Of a stretch of 64,000 nucleotides of DNA, positions 9,432 through 18,662 are shown piece by piece (position 1 is the first letter of the stretch; each line of letters begins with the position of its first letter). The stretch is from Methylobacillus glycogenes JCM 2850 (GTDB taxonomy: Bacteria; Pseudomonadota; Gammaproteobacteria; Burkholderiales; Methylophilaceae): contig NZ_BAMT01000005.1 of NCBI RefSeq assembly GCF_000617925.1, forward strand, positions 62,001-126,000, in the 5' to 3' direction. The notes below the pieces were generated by a model, which was not told where the DNA came from, did not search any database, and was given only the letters and a program-made list of their open reading frames with translations. The translations under genes were made by a program, and so were the position numbers.

Positions 9432-11043
9432 CTAAATAAATTGCGAGAACAGCCAGTAGATAGAGCCAGAAAGCAGCATGGCCATAGGCAGGGTCAGCAC
9501 CCAGGCCATCAGCAGATTGCGTATGGTGGCCATCTGTAGGCCAGAGCGATTGGCCGCCATGGTGCCAGCCACACCTGAGGACAAGACCTGGGTGGTGGAG
9601 ACTGGCAGACCGTACATATCGGCAGCGCCTATGGTCAGCATGGCCACAGTCTCGGCAGAGGCACCCTGGGCGTAGGTGAGGTGGGTTTTGCCTATGCGCT
9701 CACCCACGGTCACCACAATACGTTTCCAGCCCACCATGGTGCCCAGGCCCAGCGCAATTGCCACGGCCACCTTGACCCATAGCGGAATGAATTTGGTGGC
9801 CTTGTCGATTTCCTTCTTGAAGGCCATCAGATTGTCTTTGGTATCCCCCTGCAATGGCACCAGCGCAGGGTTTTTATCCAGCACGCGTATGGTTTCAGAT
9901 GTCAGGTACATATCGTTACGCACGTTGGCCACCGCGTCAGCAGGCACCAGGGACAGGCTGCCATAGCCACGCACCTGCTGGCCTATGCTCCAGTCACCGC
10001 GGCCAGCGCAGGGAGCAGTTCAGGCGTCACTTGCTTGGTGCGGACAAAGGCGGAGAGGGTATCCAGTGGTTTCTCTGGCGCAGCGCCAGGGGCAATCTTG
10101 ATCAGCGATTGCTGCGTTACCTGGGCTACGGCGGCAAACTGCACGGCTTGATCCGCAGGCATGGCGCGATTGAGCGCATACGCCATAGGCACCGTGCCCA
10201 CCAGAATCAGCATGATCAAACCCATGCCTTTTTGCCCGTCATTAGAGCCATGGGCAAAGGAAACGCCAGTACAGGTCAGTATCAGCAGGCCGCGTATCCA
10301 GGCTGGTGGTGGCTTGTTGCCCTTGGGTTCACGGAACAGCTCACGGTTTTTGATGACGGCGCGCAGGGTCAGCAACACCAGTGCAGCAGCAACAAAACCT
10401 ATCATGGGGGAGAGCAGCAGCGAGTAACCTACCTTGCTGGCTTGCGCCCAATCCACCCCGCTGGTGCCGTCACGGCCATGCATCAGTGCATTGGCAACGC
10501 CTACACCTATGATGGAGCCGATTAAAGTATGCGAGGAAGAGGCAGGCAGGCCGAGGAACCAGGTGCCCAGATTCCAGAGTATGGCGGCGATCAAAAGCGA
10601 GAACACCATGCAAAGCCCGCAGCGGAGCCGACTTGCAGTATCAATTCGACCGGGAGCAGGGAAATAATGCCAAACGCTACCGCGCCGCTGGAAGCCATGA
10701 CGCCGAGGAAGTTGAAGAAACCAGACCAGACCACAGCGACGTTAGCGGGCAGTGAGTGGGTGTAGATAACGGTGGCCACCGCATTGGCGGTGTCGTGGAA
10801 GCCGTTGACGAATTCAAAGCCCAGGGCAATCAGCAAGGCCACGCCCAGCAGCAGGAAAGGCAACCAGGTGCTGGTGGCAGTGCCAGTGCTGACCACATCA
10901 TGATTGAGATTGGTGATGGTGAAAATCACACCCGCCAGCATCAAACCAAAGAACAGTATCTTGGTGAATATGCCGGGCTTGCTGTGCAATTCCGGACGGC
11001 TGGCTGACTTGTTTGCGTCGAGGACGCTGCTTGAATTGTTCAT
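9432..11043 (-). CDS. pit: Inorganic phosphate transporter, PiT family (two frame breaks)
   Basis: Three consecutive minus-strand frames together make one PiT protein of about 535 residues. The first piece (11043-10591) carries the signature GFEFVNGFHDTANAVATVIYTHSLP. The second (from about 10609) has LGLPASSSHTLIGSIIGVGVANAL, GVSFAHGSNDGQKGMG. The third (to 9432) has TGLPVSTTQVLSSGVAGTMAAN. The GANDxAN/SSSHT halves are the duplicated PiT motif pairs. Frame breaks lie near 10605 and 9978, each joined without loss of conserved sequence, so a single-base error is more likely than a split gene. It imports phosphate (with metal) at low affinity. Alone in its unit. Confidence 0.88.
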
Positions 11044-11189
11044 CTGCTCATGGCTTTAGGCGGGTCTAGCCCGCATTTTGCTGGCGCATTATGACATATT
11101 CATGACAATTACTAGTCAAAATTAACTGCTTGATTGGTGTTGACATTTCCTAGGTTGCAAACCTAGCCAGCCCATCCTCAAGTCACCTA
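11044..11189. other. Intergenic, upstream of pit
   Basis: 146 bp between queA (minus) and pit (minus), which should hold the pit promoter. I see no confident -35/-10 pair or Pho box. Confidence 0.35.
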
Positions 11190-12236
11190 TCAAGGCGCGG
11201 ATGACGCCTGCCGCTCCAGCAACATGGCATCGCCATAGCTGAAGAAGCGATAGCGCTCACTCACTGCATGCGCGTAGGCAGCACGGATATGGTCATAGCC
11301 AGCAAACGCCGACACCAGCATCAGCAGGGTGCTCTTGGGCAGGTGGAAATTGGTCAGCAGGCGTTCAACCACCTGGAAGCGATAACCCGGAGTAATAAAG
11401 ATATCGGTATCGCCTTGTCCGGCCACAATGCTGCCGCTGCGGGCCGCACTCTCCAGTGCACGCAGCGCCGTGGTGCCCACCGCTGTCACCTTGCCGCCAC
11501 TGGCGCGGGTCTGGCTGATCAGTTGCACAGTCGATTCAGGCACGGAATACAACTCGCTATGCATTTTGTGTTCATGGATATCATCCACGCGCACGGGCTG
11601 GAAAGTGCCTGCGCCTACATGCAGGGTGACATAGGCAATATTGATGCCTTGCGCCTGCAGCAGATCGAGCATGGCCTGATCGAAATGCAGGCCTGCCGTG
11701 GGCGCAGCCACAGCGCCAGGTTCACGCGCATAGACGGTTTGATAGCGTTCGTCGTCGGCTTCGCCCGCGTCATGCGTAATATAAGGTGGCAGCGGCAGCG
11801 CGCCATATTGCTCCAGCAAGTCCAGCAAGGGGGTCTCACCCAGGAAGCGCAGGTGGAACAAATCATCATCACGCCCCAGCACTTCGGCTTCAATCTCGCC
11901 TGCCAGTTGGATGCGGCTACCCGGCTTGGGTGAGCGCGATGAGCGCACATGGGCCAAGGCTTCAAACGGATTGAGAATGCGCTCAACCAGCACTTCCACC
12001 TTGCCGCCGCTGGCTTTTTCACCGTGCAGCCTGGCCTTGATCACGCGCGTATCGTTGAAGATCAGCAGGTCACCCGGCTGTAGCCAGGAGGGCAGGTCGG
12101 TGAACTGCTGATCGGTCAAATTACCCGTGTTGCCATCCAGATGAAGCAGGCGGCTATCGCGGCGCTGTTTGGCGGGAAATTGGGCGATTAGCTCGTCCGG
12201 TAAGAAAAAATCAAAATCTATGGTGCGCATCGTCAT
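11190..12236 (-). CDS. queA: S-adenosylmethionine:tRNA ribosyltransferase-isomerase QueA
   Basis: A 348-residue QueA, which transfers and isomerises the ribose of SAM onto preQ1-tRNA to give epoxyqueuosine. Typical motifs: [24 protein letters not shown] at the N-terminus, [26 protein letters not shown], and the C-terminal [22 protein letters not shown] 12236 or 12230 are both possible starts (MTMRTIDF). The 5' end faces tRNA-Leu divergently, and the tRNA -10 box lies 10 bp from the start. No preQ1 riboswitch is visible. Confidence 0.96.
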   Translation of the reverse strand: MTMRTIDFDFFLPDELIAQFPAKQRRDSRLLHLDGNTGNLTDQQFTDLPSWLQPGDLLIFNDTRVIKARLHGEKASGGKVEVLVERILNPFEALAHVRSSRSPKPGSRIQLAGEIEAEVLGRDDDLFHLRFLGETPLLDLLEQYGALPLPPYITHDAGEADDERYQTVYAREPGAVAAPTAGLHFDQAMLDLLQAQGINIAYVTLHVGAGTFQPVRVDDIHEHKMHSELYSVPESTVQLISQTRASGGKVTAVGTTALRALESAARSGSIVAGQGDTDIFITPGYRFQVVERLLTNFHLPKSTLLMLVSAFAGYDHIRAAYAHAVSERYRFFSYGDAMLLERQASSAP

Positions 12237-12245
12237 AAGGATTGC

Positions 12246-12251
12246 TATAAT
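12246..12251 (+). promoter_or_regulatory. -10 box of tRNA-Leu
   Basis: Exact TATAAT followed by GCGCGA, a GC-rich discriminator typical of stable-RNA promoters, 12 bp before the mature tRNA 5' end. The -35 box would fall inside the queA start region and is weak. Confidence 0.7.
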
Positions 12252-12263
12252 GCGCGACTTGTT

Positions 12264-12348
12264 GCCGAGGTGGCGGAATTGGTAGACGCAGCGGACTCAA
12301 AATCCGCCGCCGCAAGGTTTGGGGGTTCGATTCCCCCCCTCGGCACCA
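12264..12348 (+). tRNA. tRNA-Leu (anticodon CAA)
   Basis: GCCGAGG acceptor strand pairs with CCTCGGC at the 3' end; encoded ACCA follows. D arm GGCGGAATTGGTAGACGC, anticodon stem-loop GCGGA-CTCAAAA-TCCGC gives CAA, a long class II variable arm (CGCCGCAAGGTT), and GTTCGATTC T-loop. Decodes UUG. Confidence 0.96.
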
Positions 12349-12620
12349 ACAACAAGTTTTCAGCACTATTCAGCAGTCCTGTTTTTCCTCAGTAAAATTT
12401 CAAAAGTACTACCTTGTTTCCAGGCGTTACTAGCTGGTGGCCTTGAGTCACAGCCTGCACGGCCTGCATGCACTGGCTAGATCATTCCAGCCTGTCTGCC
12501 TTATTACCGCCTTTTACCCTGGGCAGGGCTTGGCACGTCTGCGTTGCAGAACGACGCCGGATTATACCTAAGTTGTCACCACTCCTTATAGTGGGCTTTC
12601 TATAAGGCAAAACAGTGCAG

Positions 12621-12660
12621 ATCGTGCGGCTGCGTTATAAATCGTGCGGCTGCGTTATAA
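12621..12660 (+). repeat. Exact 20-bp tandem duplication at a promoter
   Basis: Two identical 20-bp units (12621-12640 and 12641-12660), each containing GTGCGGCTGCGTTATAA. The second unit ends in the TATAAT at 12656-12661 that overlaps the Fur-box-like palindrome. The duplication therefore copies a -10-like element just upstream of the PepSY/ApbE operon. Confidence 0.8.
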
Positions 12661-12677
12661 TGAGTGTCGTTCTCATT
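12659..12677 (+). promoter_or_regulatory. Putative Fur box over the promoter
   Basis: A 19-bp palindrome, AATGAG-N7-CTCATT, the length and spacing of a Fur operator, overlapping a TATAAT at 12656-12661 and about 27 bp before the ATG at 12704. Binding would block the promoter when iron is plentiful. This is inferred from sequence only. Confidence 0.6.
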
Positions 12678-12703
12678 TTGTTGCGTCATTTCGCCTTCTG
12701 CTT

Positions 12704-13330
12704 ATGCAATCAGTGCAATCTTCCTCTGGCGCACGTTCCTTCTGGCTAAAACATCTTTATCGCTGGCACTGGATCAGTTCTGCCATCTGCCTGATCGGCA
12801 TGCTGCTGTTTGCCGCTACCGGCATCACCCTCAACAATGCCGAGAAAATTGAATCCAATGCCGTCATCAGCAAGAAGCAAGGTCAAGTGCCCAAGCCCTT
12901 GTTGCCGCGCCTGCAGGCCGAGTACGCCGATGATGCACCACTACCCAGTGTCATCGCCGATTGGCTGGCGGGCAGCCTGGGCATAGAAACCGCAGGCCGC
13001 AAGGCGGAGTGGTCTGAGGATGAAGTCTATGTTTCCCTACCACGCCCTGGCGGTGACGCCTGGGTGGTGATAGATCGCGAAAGCGGCAGCCTCAATTACG
13101 AACTCACCGAACGCGGCTGGGTGTCTTATTTCAATGACCTGCACAAAGGCCGCAATACTGGCCTGGCCTGGAGCTGGTTTCTTGATATTTTTTCCATCAC
13201 AGCGCTGATTTTTGCCATTACTGGCCTCTGCCTTTTGCATATGCACGCAGGGAATCGGCCATTGACCTGGCCGTTGGTGGCCTTAGGCATGGTGATGCCG
13301 TTGATACTGGTCATTCTGTTTATTCATTAG
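12704..13330 (+). CDS. PepSY-associated membrane protein
   Basis: About 208 residues from the ATG at 12704; an open upstream extension to 12644 runs through the promoter repeats and is rejected. It has an N-terminal membrane helix (WISSAICLIGMLLFAATGITLNN), a periplasmic PepSY-like region with VSLPRPGGDAWVVIDRESG and a WVSYFNDLHKGRNTGLAWSW segment, then two closely spaced C-terminal helices. This is the layout of PepSY_TM-like proteins that pass electrons across the membrane in ferric-siderophore reduction and flavinylation systems. First gene of the putative Fur-controlled operon. Confidence 0.82.
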   Translation: MQSVQSSSGARSFWLKHLYRWHWISSAICLIGMLLFAATGITLNNAEKIESNAVISKKQGQVPKPLLPRLQAEYADDAPLPSVIADWLAGSLGIETAGRKAEWSEDEVYVSLPRPGGDAWVVIDRESGSLNYELTERGWVSYFNDLHKGRNTGLAWSWFLDIFSITALIFAITGLCLLHMHAGNRPLTWPLVALGMVMPLILVILFIH

Positions 13331-13377
13331 GTTATTTATTCATTTATTAATACTGAGTCTTGCTTGAGGAGATTTGC

Positions 13378-13893
13378 ATGCGTTACGCCTTTATCCCGGC
13401 CTTAATTGCGGCCTTGTTTGCCAGTAACAGCCAGGCGGCTGGCCTGGATGTCAAAGTCAGCGTGCCACGTATCAATGCCGCTGAATATCACCGCCCATAT
13501 GTGGCGGTATGGGTAGAAACCCCTAATCAGGATATCGCTACCACCTTGTCGGTCTGGTATTCCAAGGACAAAGCCGAAGGCAAGGGCACCAAGTGGCTCA
13601 AGGATTTGCGTCAATGGTGGCGCAAGGGCGGACGCGATCTGGATATGCCGCTGGATGGTGTTTCCGGGGCTACCAAGCCTGTAGGCGAGCACACGCTGTC
13701 CTATACCGAAGGCAAGGCACCGCTCAATAAACTGGCGGCAGGTGAATACAACCTGGTGGTAGAAGCCGCGCGTGAAAAAGGCGATAGAGAGCTGGTGCGC
13801 ATCCCCTTTAGCTGGCCTGCCAAAAAGGCCGAAACCCTGAAAGCCAGTGGTGAATCCGAACTCGGTGCCGTCAGCCTGGAACTCAAACCCTGA
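13378..13893 (+). CDS. DUF2271 protein, exported, with ApbE flavinylation motif
   Basis: The ATG at 13378 is chosen for the GAGGAG ribosome-binding site 8 bp upstream; the TTG at 13360 is poorer. A signal peptide (MRYAFIPALIAALFASNSQAA) leads to a 150-residue beta-rich domain of the DUF2271 type. Residues 93-99 read DGVSGAT, which fits the Dxx(S/T)GA(T/S) motif on which ApbE places FMN through a phosphoester at Thr (here Thr99). The ApbE gene is two genes downstream. I infer a periplasmic, covalently FMN-carrying electron carrier. The flavinylation itself is not shown by the sequence. Confidence 0.82.
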   Translation: MRYAFIPALIAALFASNSQAAGLDVKVSVPRINAAEYHRPYVAVWVETPNQDIATTLSVWYSKDKAEGKGTKWLKDLRQWWRKGGRDLDMPLDGVSGATKPVGEHTLSYTEGKAPLNKLAAGEYNLVVEAAREKGDRELVRIPFSWPAKKAETLKASGESELGAVSLELKP

Positions 13894-13917
13894 TCTTGCA
13901 ATCAATGATTGCAATCT

Positions 13918-14751
13918 ATGAAAGCTCAGTCCATGAACACAATTAAGTCTACTGTGAAATTTTCTCTATCCCTGATGGCGGCCGCGGCAGTGCTCAGCAG
14001 CAGCCTGGCGCAAGCGCACGGCTACTGGTTGTTGCCTTCCAGCACCGTATTGTCGGCGCCGCAGTTTGTCACCTTTGACGCTGCGGTTTCCAATGACCCT
14101 TTCCATTTCAATCACCGCCCCCTGGCCGTGGATGAAGTGCAGGTCACAGCACCCGATGGCAGCAATCAACGCCTGCAAAACGTCAGCAAGGGCGAGCTGC
14201 GAACCACCTTTGATGTGAATTTTGAGCAAAAAGGCACTTACCGCATCAGCAACTACCGTGAAGGCGTGCGCGCTTCCTGGAAGGAAGACGGCCAACCCAA
14301 GCGCTTCATGGGCAAGATAGAAGAATTCAAGCAGCGCGTGCCTGCCAATGCGCAAGAGCTAAAGGTCTCAGAGATTGCCAATCGACTGGAAACCTTTGTC
14401 ACAGTGGGTTCGCCCAGCCCGCTCAAGACCAACGGTCATGGTCTGGAAATCGTTTCTTCTGTACACCCGAATGACTTAGTGGCTGGTGAACCCTTGACCC
14501 TGCAATTCCTCGTCGATGGCAAGCCCACCGCCGGGGTTGAGGTGGAAGTGATTCGTGGCCAGACCCGCTACCGCAACCAGAAGGGCGAGCAAAAGCTTAA
14601 AACCGATGCCGATGGCAAAGTGAAGATAGAACTGCCAGAAGCGGGCATGTACTGGCTGGATGCAGACTTTGTTGATCACAAGGTTAAAACCAAGGAAGCC
14701 AGCGAGCGCAGCCTGGCCTATGTGCTCACCCTGGAAGTATTGCCTCAGTAA
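13918..14751 (+). CDS. DUF4198 family exported protein
   Basis: About 277 residues. The ATG at 13918 is preferred; TTG 13909 and ATG 13933 are alternatives and no site has a strong ribosome-binding sequence. A cleavable signal peptide (ending SSLAQAHG) is followed by the mature start HGYWLLPSSTVLS typical of DUF4198, whose first mature histidine may bind metal. The C-terminal part (DLVAGEPLTLQFLVDGKPTAG) is a carboxypeptidase-regulatory-like beta domain. DUF4198 proteins occur with DUF2271, PepSY and ApbE genes, often near metal uptake. Exact role unknown. Confidence 0.8.
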   Translation: MKAQSMNTIKSTVKFSLSLMAAAAVLSSSLAQAHGYWLLPSSTVLSAPQFVTFDAAVSNDPFHFNHRPLAVDEVQVTAPDGSNQRLQNVSKGELRTTFDVNFEQKGTYRISNYREGVRASWKEDGQPKRFMGKIEEFKQRVPANAQELKVSEIANRLETFVTVGSPSPLKTNGHGLEIVSSVHPNDLVAGEPLTLQFLVDGKPTAGVEVEVIRGQTRYRNQKGEQKLKTDADGKVKIELPEAGMYWLDADFVDHKVKTKEASERSLAYVLTLEVLPQ

Positions 14752-14753
14752 CT

Positions 14754-15757
14754 ATGCGCCAGGTACTCATCCCCCATCAGTTGCATGATTTGCCGCGCGA
14801 CTTGCCGCAGGGTGACATCATCACCCTGAACGGCCTGAGCATGGGCACCAGTTGGTCTGTGCGCTATGTGGCGCAGCCTACGCTGGGTCACGATCAAACT
14901 GCCGTGCAAGCGGCGATTGAAGCGGCGCTGGCACAGGTGGTGCAGCAGATGAGTACCTGGTTGCTGGATTCTGACATCAGCCAGTTCAACCAATTGCCTG
15001 CGGGCCGGGACATCATCATTCCGCGCGATTTTGCCACCGTGCTGGAAAAAGCCTTGCAAGTGGCAGTGCAGAGCGATGGTTGCTTTGATCCCACTATAGG
15101 TGCGCTGGTCGATCTATGGGGTTTCGGCCCCGCCGAGGCGATTCATGCGCCCCCATCTCCAGCGGCGATCAACGCCGCTTTGCTGCAAAGCGGCTGGCGC
15201 AAGCTAGGTTGGGACAGTGCCAACCGCCGCTTGACCCAGCCTGGCGGCCTCAAGCTGGATTTTTCCGGCATTGCCAAGGGCTTTGGTGTAGACCAGGTGG
15301 CAGCCAGCCTGCAGCAACTAGGTTTGGCGCATTATCTGGTGGAAGTGGGTGGCGAGTTTTATGGCCAGGACGTCAAGCCTGATGGTCAACCCTGGTGGGT
15401 GGCGCTGGAGCGTAGCGATGATGCCGGGACCTTGGATGAATATGTCGTGGCCATACATGGCCTGGCCTTGGCCACCTCAGGCGATTACCGCCGTTATTTT
15501 GAATATGAGGGCAGGCGCTATGCCCACACGCTGGACCCTGCCACGGGCTGGCCACTGTTGCATGCACCAAGCTCGGTGAGTGTATTGGCGGCCAGCTGCA
15601 TGCAGCTGATGCGCTGGCGACAGCCTTGACCGTGATGGGTAGCGAGCGCGGCCTGGCCTATGCCCAAACCCATGATATCGCCGTGCTGTTTACCACGGCT
15701 CATGAATCAGGCCTGCGCCAGCAGGCATCTCCCGCGCTACAGGCTTTGCTGCAATGA
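14754..15757 (+). CDS. apbE: FAD:protein FMN transferase ApbE (frame broken near 15604)
   Basis: ApbE moves FMN from FAD to a Thr/Ser of target proteins. Features: GLSMGTSWSVRY start motif, a DPTIGALVDLWGFGP segment, LDFSGIAKGFGVDQVA (the family's D-x-SGIAKG metal/FAD site), LVEVGGEF, and the HTLDPATGWPL motif near the end. The uninterrupted frame ends at 15629 in unrelated residues. The next frame continues ADALATALTVMGSERGLAYA to a TGA at 15755-15757, the normal ApbE C-terminus, so one base is missing near 15604. There is no lipobox at the N-terminus, so it may act from the cytosolic side or use an atypical leader. Its stop overlaps the next start as ATGA. Confidence 0.88.
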
Positions 15758-17450
15758 AGCAGGCTGGCGCGATATGGGCTTGGTCTTTCATGGCCAGCCT
15801 GATATTCAGCTTGCCTGCCCAGGCGGCCATCGAAAATTCGTCCATGGAAAATCCGGCCTTTAATCGTGGCATGCTGGCCTTGGCGATTGCCTTGGCTTAT
15901 ATCATTTTCACGGTATGGATTTTCAAGCGCCACCGTCGTCGCATGGCTTTACCTGCTAGCTTGCAAGCCAAGGCAGGCAGCAGAGAGACGGCTAGTAGTG
16001 AAACGGCACTGCCATCGAGTAAACCCGCCAAACCCGAGCCTAGCATGCTGGTGGCTTATGCCAGCCAGAGCGGCCATGCCCGCGAGCTTGCCATCAAGAC
16101 AGCGCTTTCCTTGCAGGAATCCGGCATACACACACGCTGTTTCTCGCTGGATGAAGTTGATAGCGACTTATTGCAGCGCATACCGCGCGCCCTGTTTGTG
16201 GTCAGCACCACAGGCGAAGGCGATGCGCCAGATAACGCCAGGGGCTTTGTACAGCGGTATATGCACCCAAGTCAGGGCCAGGCACTCAATCTGACCAAGC
16301 TGCAATACGGCATTCTGGGGTTGGGCGATAGTAGCTATCAATATTTCTGTGGCTTTGCTCATGAGCTGGATGGCTGGCTGCAGCATGTGCATGCACTGCC
16401 CTTGTTTGACCTGGTACAAGTCGATGGTGATGACCCCGGCGCACTGCGTCATTGGCAATATCAGCTAGGCTTGTTGGCGGACAATGCGGAGATGGCTGAC
16501 TGGCAAGCGCCGCAATACGATAGCTGGCGCCTGGTGATGCGCCAGCAGCTTAATTCGGGCAGTGAGGCAGGTGCGGTCTACCATCTGGGCCTTAAGCTGA
16601 GCAGAGCGGCACCCGCTGGCAAGCGGGGGATATTGCCGAGATAGGCCCAAGAAACTCAGCAGCCTCTGTCACTGCCTTATTGGATGCCTTGGGTTTAACC
16701 CAGCAGCAGGCCGAGCATCTTGAAGATGCGGTGGATGTGCACACGCTGGCGCAGTCACTCAGTGAACGCCTGCTGCCGCATGATGCCCATGAACTGGCGC
16801 AACTGCAGGGCATGTCACCGCAGACCTTGCTGCAAACTCTCAAGCCTCTGCCACACCGTGAATACTCCATCGCCTCTTTGCCCGGAGATGGCCAACTGGA
16901 GTTGGTCATCCGCCAAACCCATTACCCCGATGGCAGGCCAGGGCTGGGTTCGGGCTGGCTGACCCAGTTTGTGGGATTGGGCGAGAAAGTCGCGCTGCGC
17001 ATACGCGAGAATCCCAGCTTCCACCCGCCAGCAGCAGATCAGCCCATGATTTTGATTGGCAATGGCACCGGTATTGCCGGATTGCGCGCGCATCTTAAAG
17101 TCAGGGCAGCCAATAGCTCCGCTCCCAGCTGGCTGCTGTTTGGCGAGCGCCAACAGACTTGTGACTACTACTTCCAGACTGAGATCAAGGCTTGGCTAAA
17201 GAGCGGGGTGTTGCAGCGCGTGGATGCGGTGTTCTCGCGTGATCAGGCAGAGAAAGCCTATGTGCAACATGTGCTGGCGCAGCAGGCCGAATTACTGCGC
17301 GAGTGGGTCAAGCTAGGCGCGGTGATCTATGTCTGCGGCAGTGCCAGTGGCATGGCTCCGGCGGTGCATAGTGTTTTGTTGCATGCGCTGGGAGAACCGC
17401 TGCTGACGGAAATGGCATTGCACGGACGCTATAGGCGTGATGTTTACTGA
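15754..17450 (+). CDS. Membrane-anchored flavodoxin/FNR reductase (CysJ-like; frame broken near 16607)
   Basis: About 565 residues. Two N-terminal hydrophobic segments (MASLIFSLPAQA and MLALAIALAYIIFTVWIF) lead to a flavodoxin domain (LVAYASQSGHARELA, STTGEGDAPDNARGF, GLGDSSYQYFC) and then a sulfite-reductase-flavoprotein-type FAD/NADPH domain (HREYSIASLPGDGQLELVIRQ, MILIGNGTGIAGLRAHL, YVCGSASGMAPAV). Frame one ends at 16644 in an unrelated tail. The other frame reads TRWQAGDIAEIGP straight through, so a G is missing near 16607. Likely the NAD(P)H-side input that feeds electrons through the PepSY membrane protein to the flavinylated DUF2271 protein. Confidence 0.85.
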
Positions 17451-17510
17451 AATGCCAGAACGCGCGATATAAGCGCGCAATGCTCTGCTGACTTTCTGTT
17501 GGCGCAGCCG

Positions 17511-17876
17511 ATGGCAATAAATCACCGTCATCTGTCCAAAAGCCATGCTCAGCCTGGAGCATGGGCTACTGCTATCTATCAAGTATGCGAGCATGCACTG
17601 GTGGATTTTGAGCAGAAATACCTATCTACCAATCACCCAAGCTTATTTGTATTAACCCTCACAGTGATGGCTCATAGTGAGTGTGTACGTATTATCCATA
17701 CGAATGTACGTTATAAACATACAATTTCGTGCTGGCTGGATTTATCCGAAGGTGAAATTCAAGCATTGCAACAGCAGCTTGCAAACCTGTTAGAAGAAGT
17801 TGAGTACAACTATAAAGCCTTGATCAAGCGTAAACCACATTTGAATGTGGCCTCGCATAGAGGCTGCTGCCAGTGA
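17511..17876 (+). CDS. Hypothetical protein, 121 residues
   Basis: Start at ATG 17511; a TTG at 17499 is also in frame. The protein has a beta-rich core (SLFVLTLTVMAHSECVRIIHTNV) followed by a long charged helix (EGEIQALQQQLANLLEEVEYNY) and a Cys-Cys near the C-terminus. I do not recognise it. It lies 60 bp after the flavoreductase with no clear terminator between, and could be read through from that operon. Confidence 0.5.
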   Translation: MAINHRHLSKSHAQPGAWATAIYQVCEHALVDFEQKYLSTNHPSLFVLTLTVMAHSECVRIIHTNVRYKHTISCWLDLSEGEIQALQQQLANLLEEVEYNYKALIKRKPHLNVASHRGCCQ

Positions 17877-18107
17877 GTATCTATATTCAGGCTACTGAAT
17901 TTTCTCAATTCAGGTCTGCGGTTCCGCACTCAAAGCTGGTGCGCGTTGCACCATTTAGCAATTCCCTTAACATTTTCTTCGCCGCTTGCCACTCAGGCTT
18001 GCCACTCTGCCGAGCCTGCAACTCCCCTCAGCGATTAATCTCGCGCTCAAATCAATCTCAAGCTCTCATCACCCTAAGCTCATCCATAAGCTCATGCGTA
18101 AGAAATA

Positions 18108-18142
18108 TGCACTAATTTGGTGCCAGGCCTGATATTGGTGCA
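18108..18142 (+). promoter_or_regulatory. Putative NtrC enhancer sites
   Basis: TGCAC-N6-TGGTGC at 18108-18123 is close to the NtrC consensus (GCAC-N6/7-GGTGCA). A second half site TTGGTGCA follows at 18135-18142. They lie about 75-110 bp upstream of the sigma-54 promoter, a usual enhancer distance. Confidence 0.7.
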
Positions 18143-18216
18143 TTAAATAACTTGTTGTTGTCGCTGATCTCAAACATGTTTTTACTAAGATGCTGAAATA
18201 TATGATTAAAACACCC

Positions 18217-18232
18217 TGGCACGAGAGTTGCT
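18217..18232 (+). promoter_or_regulatory. Sigma-54 promoter of glnK-amtB
   Basis: TGGCAC-GAGAG-TTGCT, an essentially perfect -24/-12 element with GG and GC 10 bp apart. It lies about 80 bp before the glnK start and downstream of the NtrC-like sites, so nitrogen limitation should switch the operon on. Confidence 0.92.
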
Positions 18233-18234
18233 GA

Positions 18235-18651
<417 letters not shown>

Positions 18652-18662
18652 GGGGGCAAGCC

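Noticed and set aside
12644..12703. Earlier start for the PepSY gene
   Set aside because: It would translate the promoter repeat and Fur-like palindrome; ATG 12704 begins the expected sequence.
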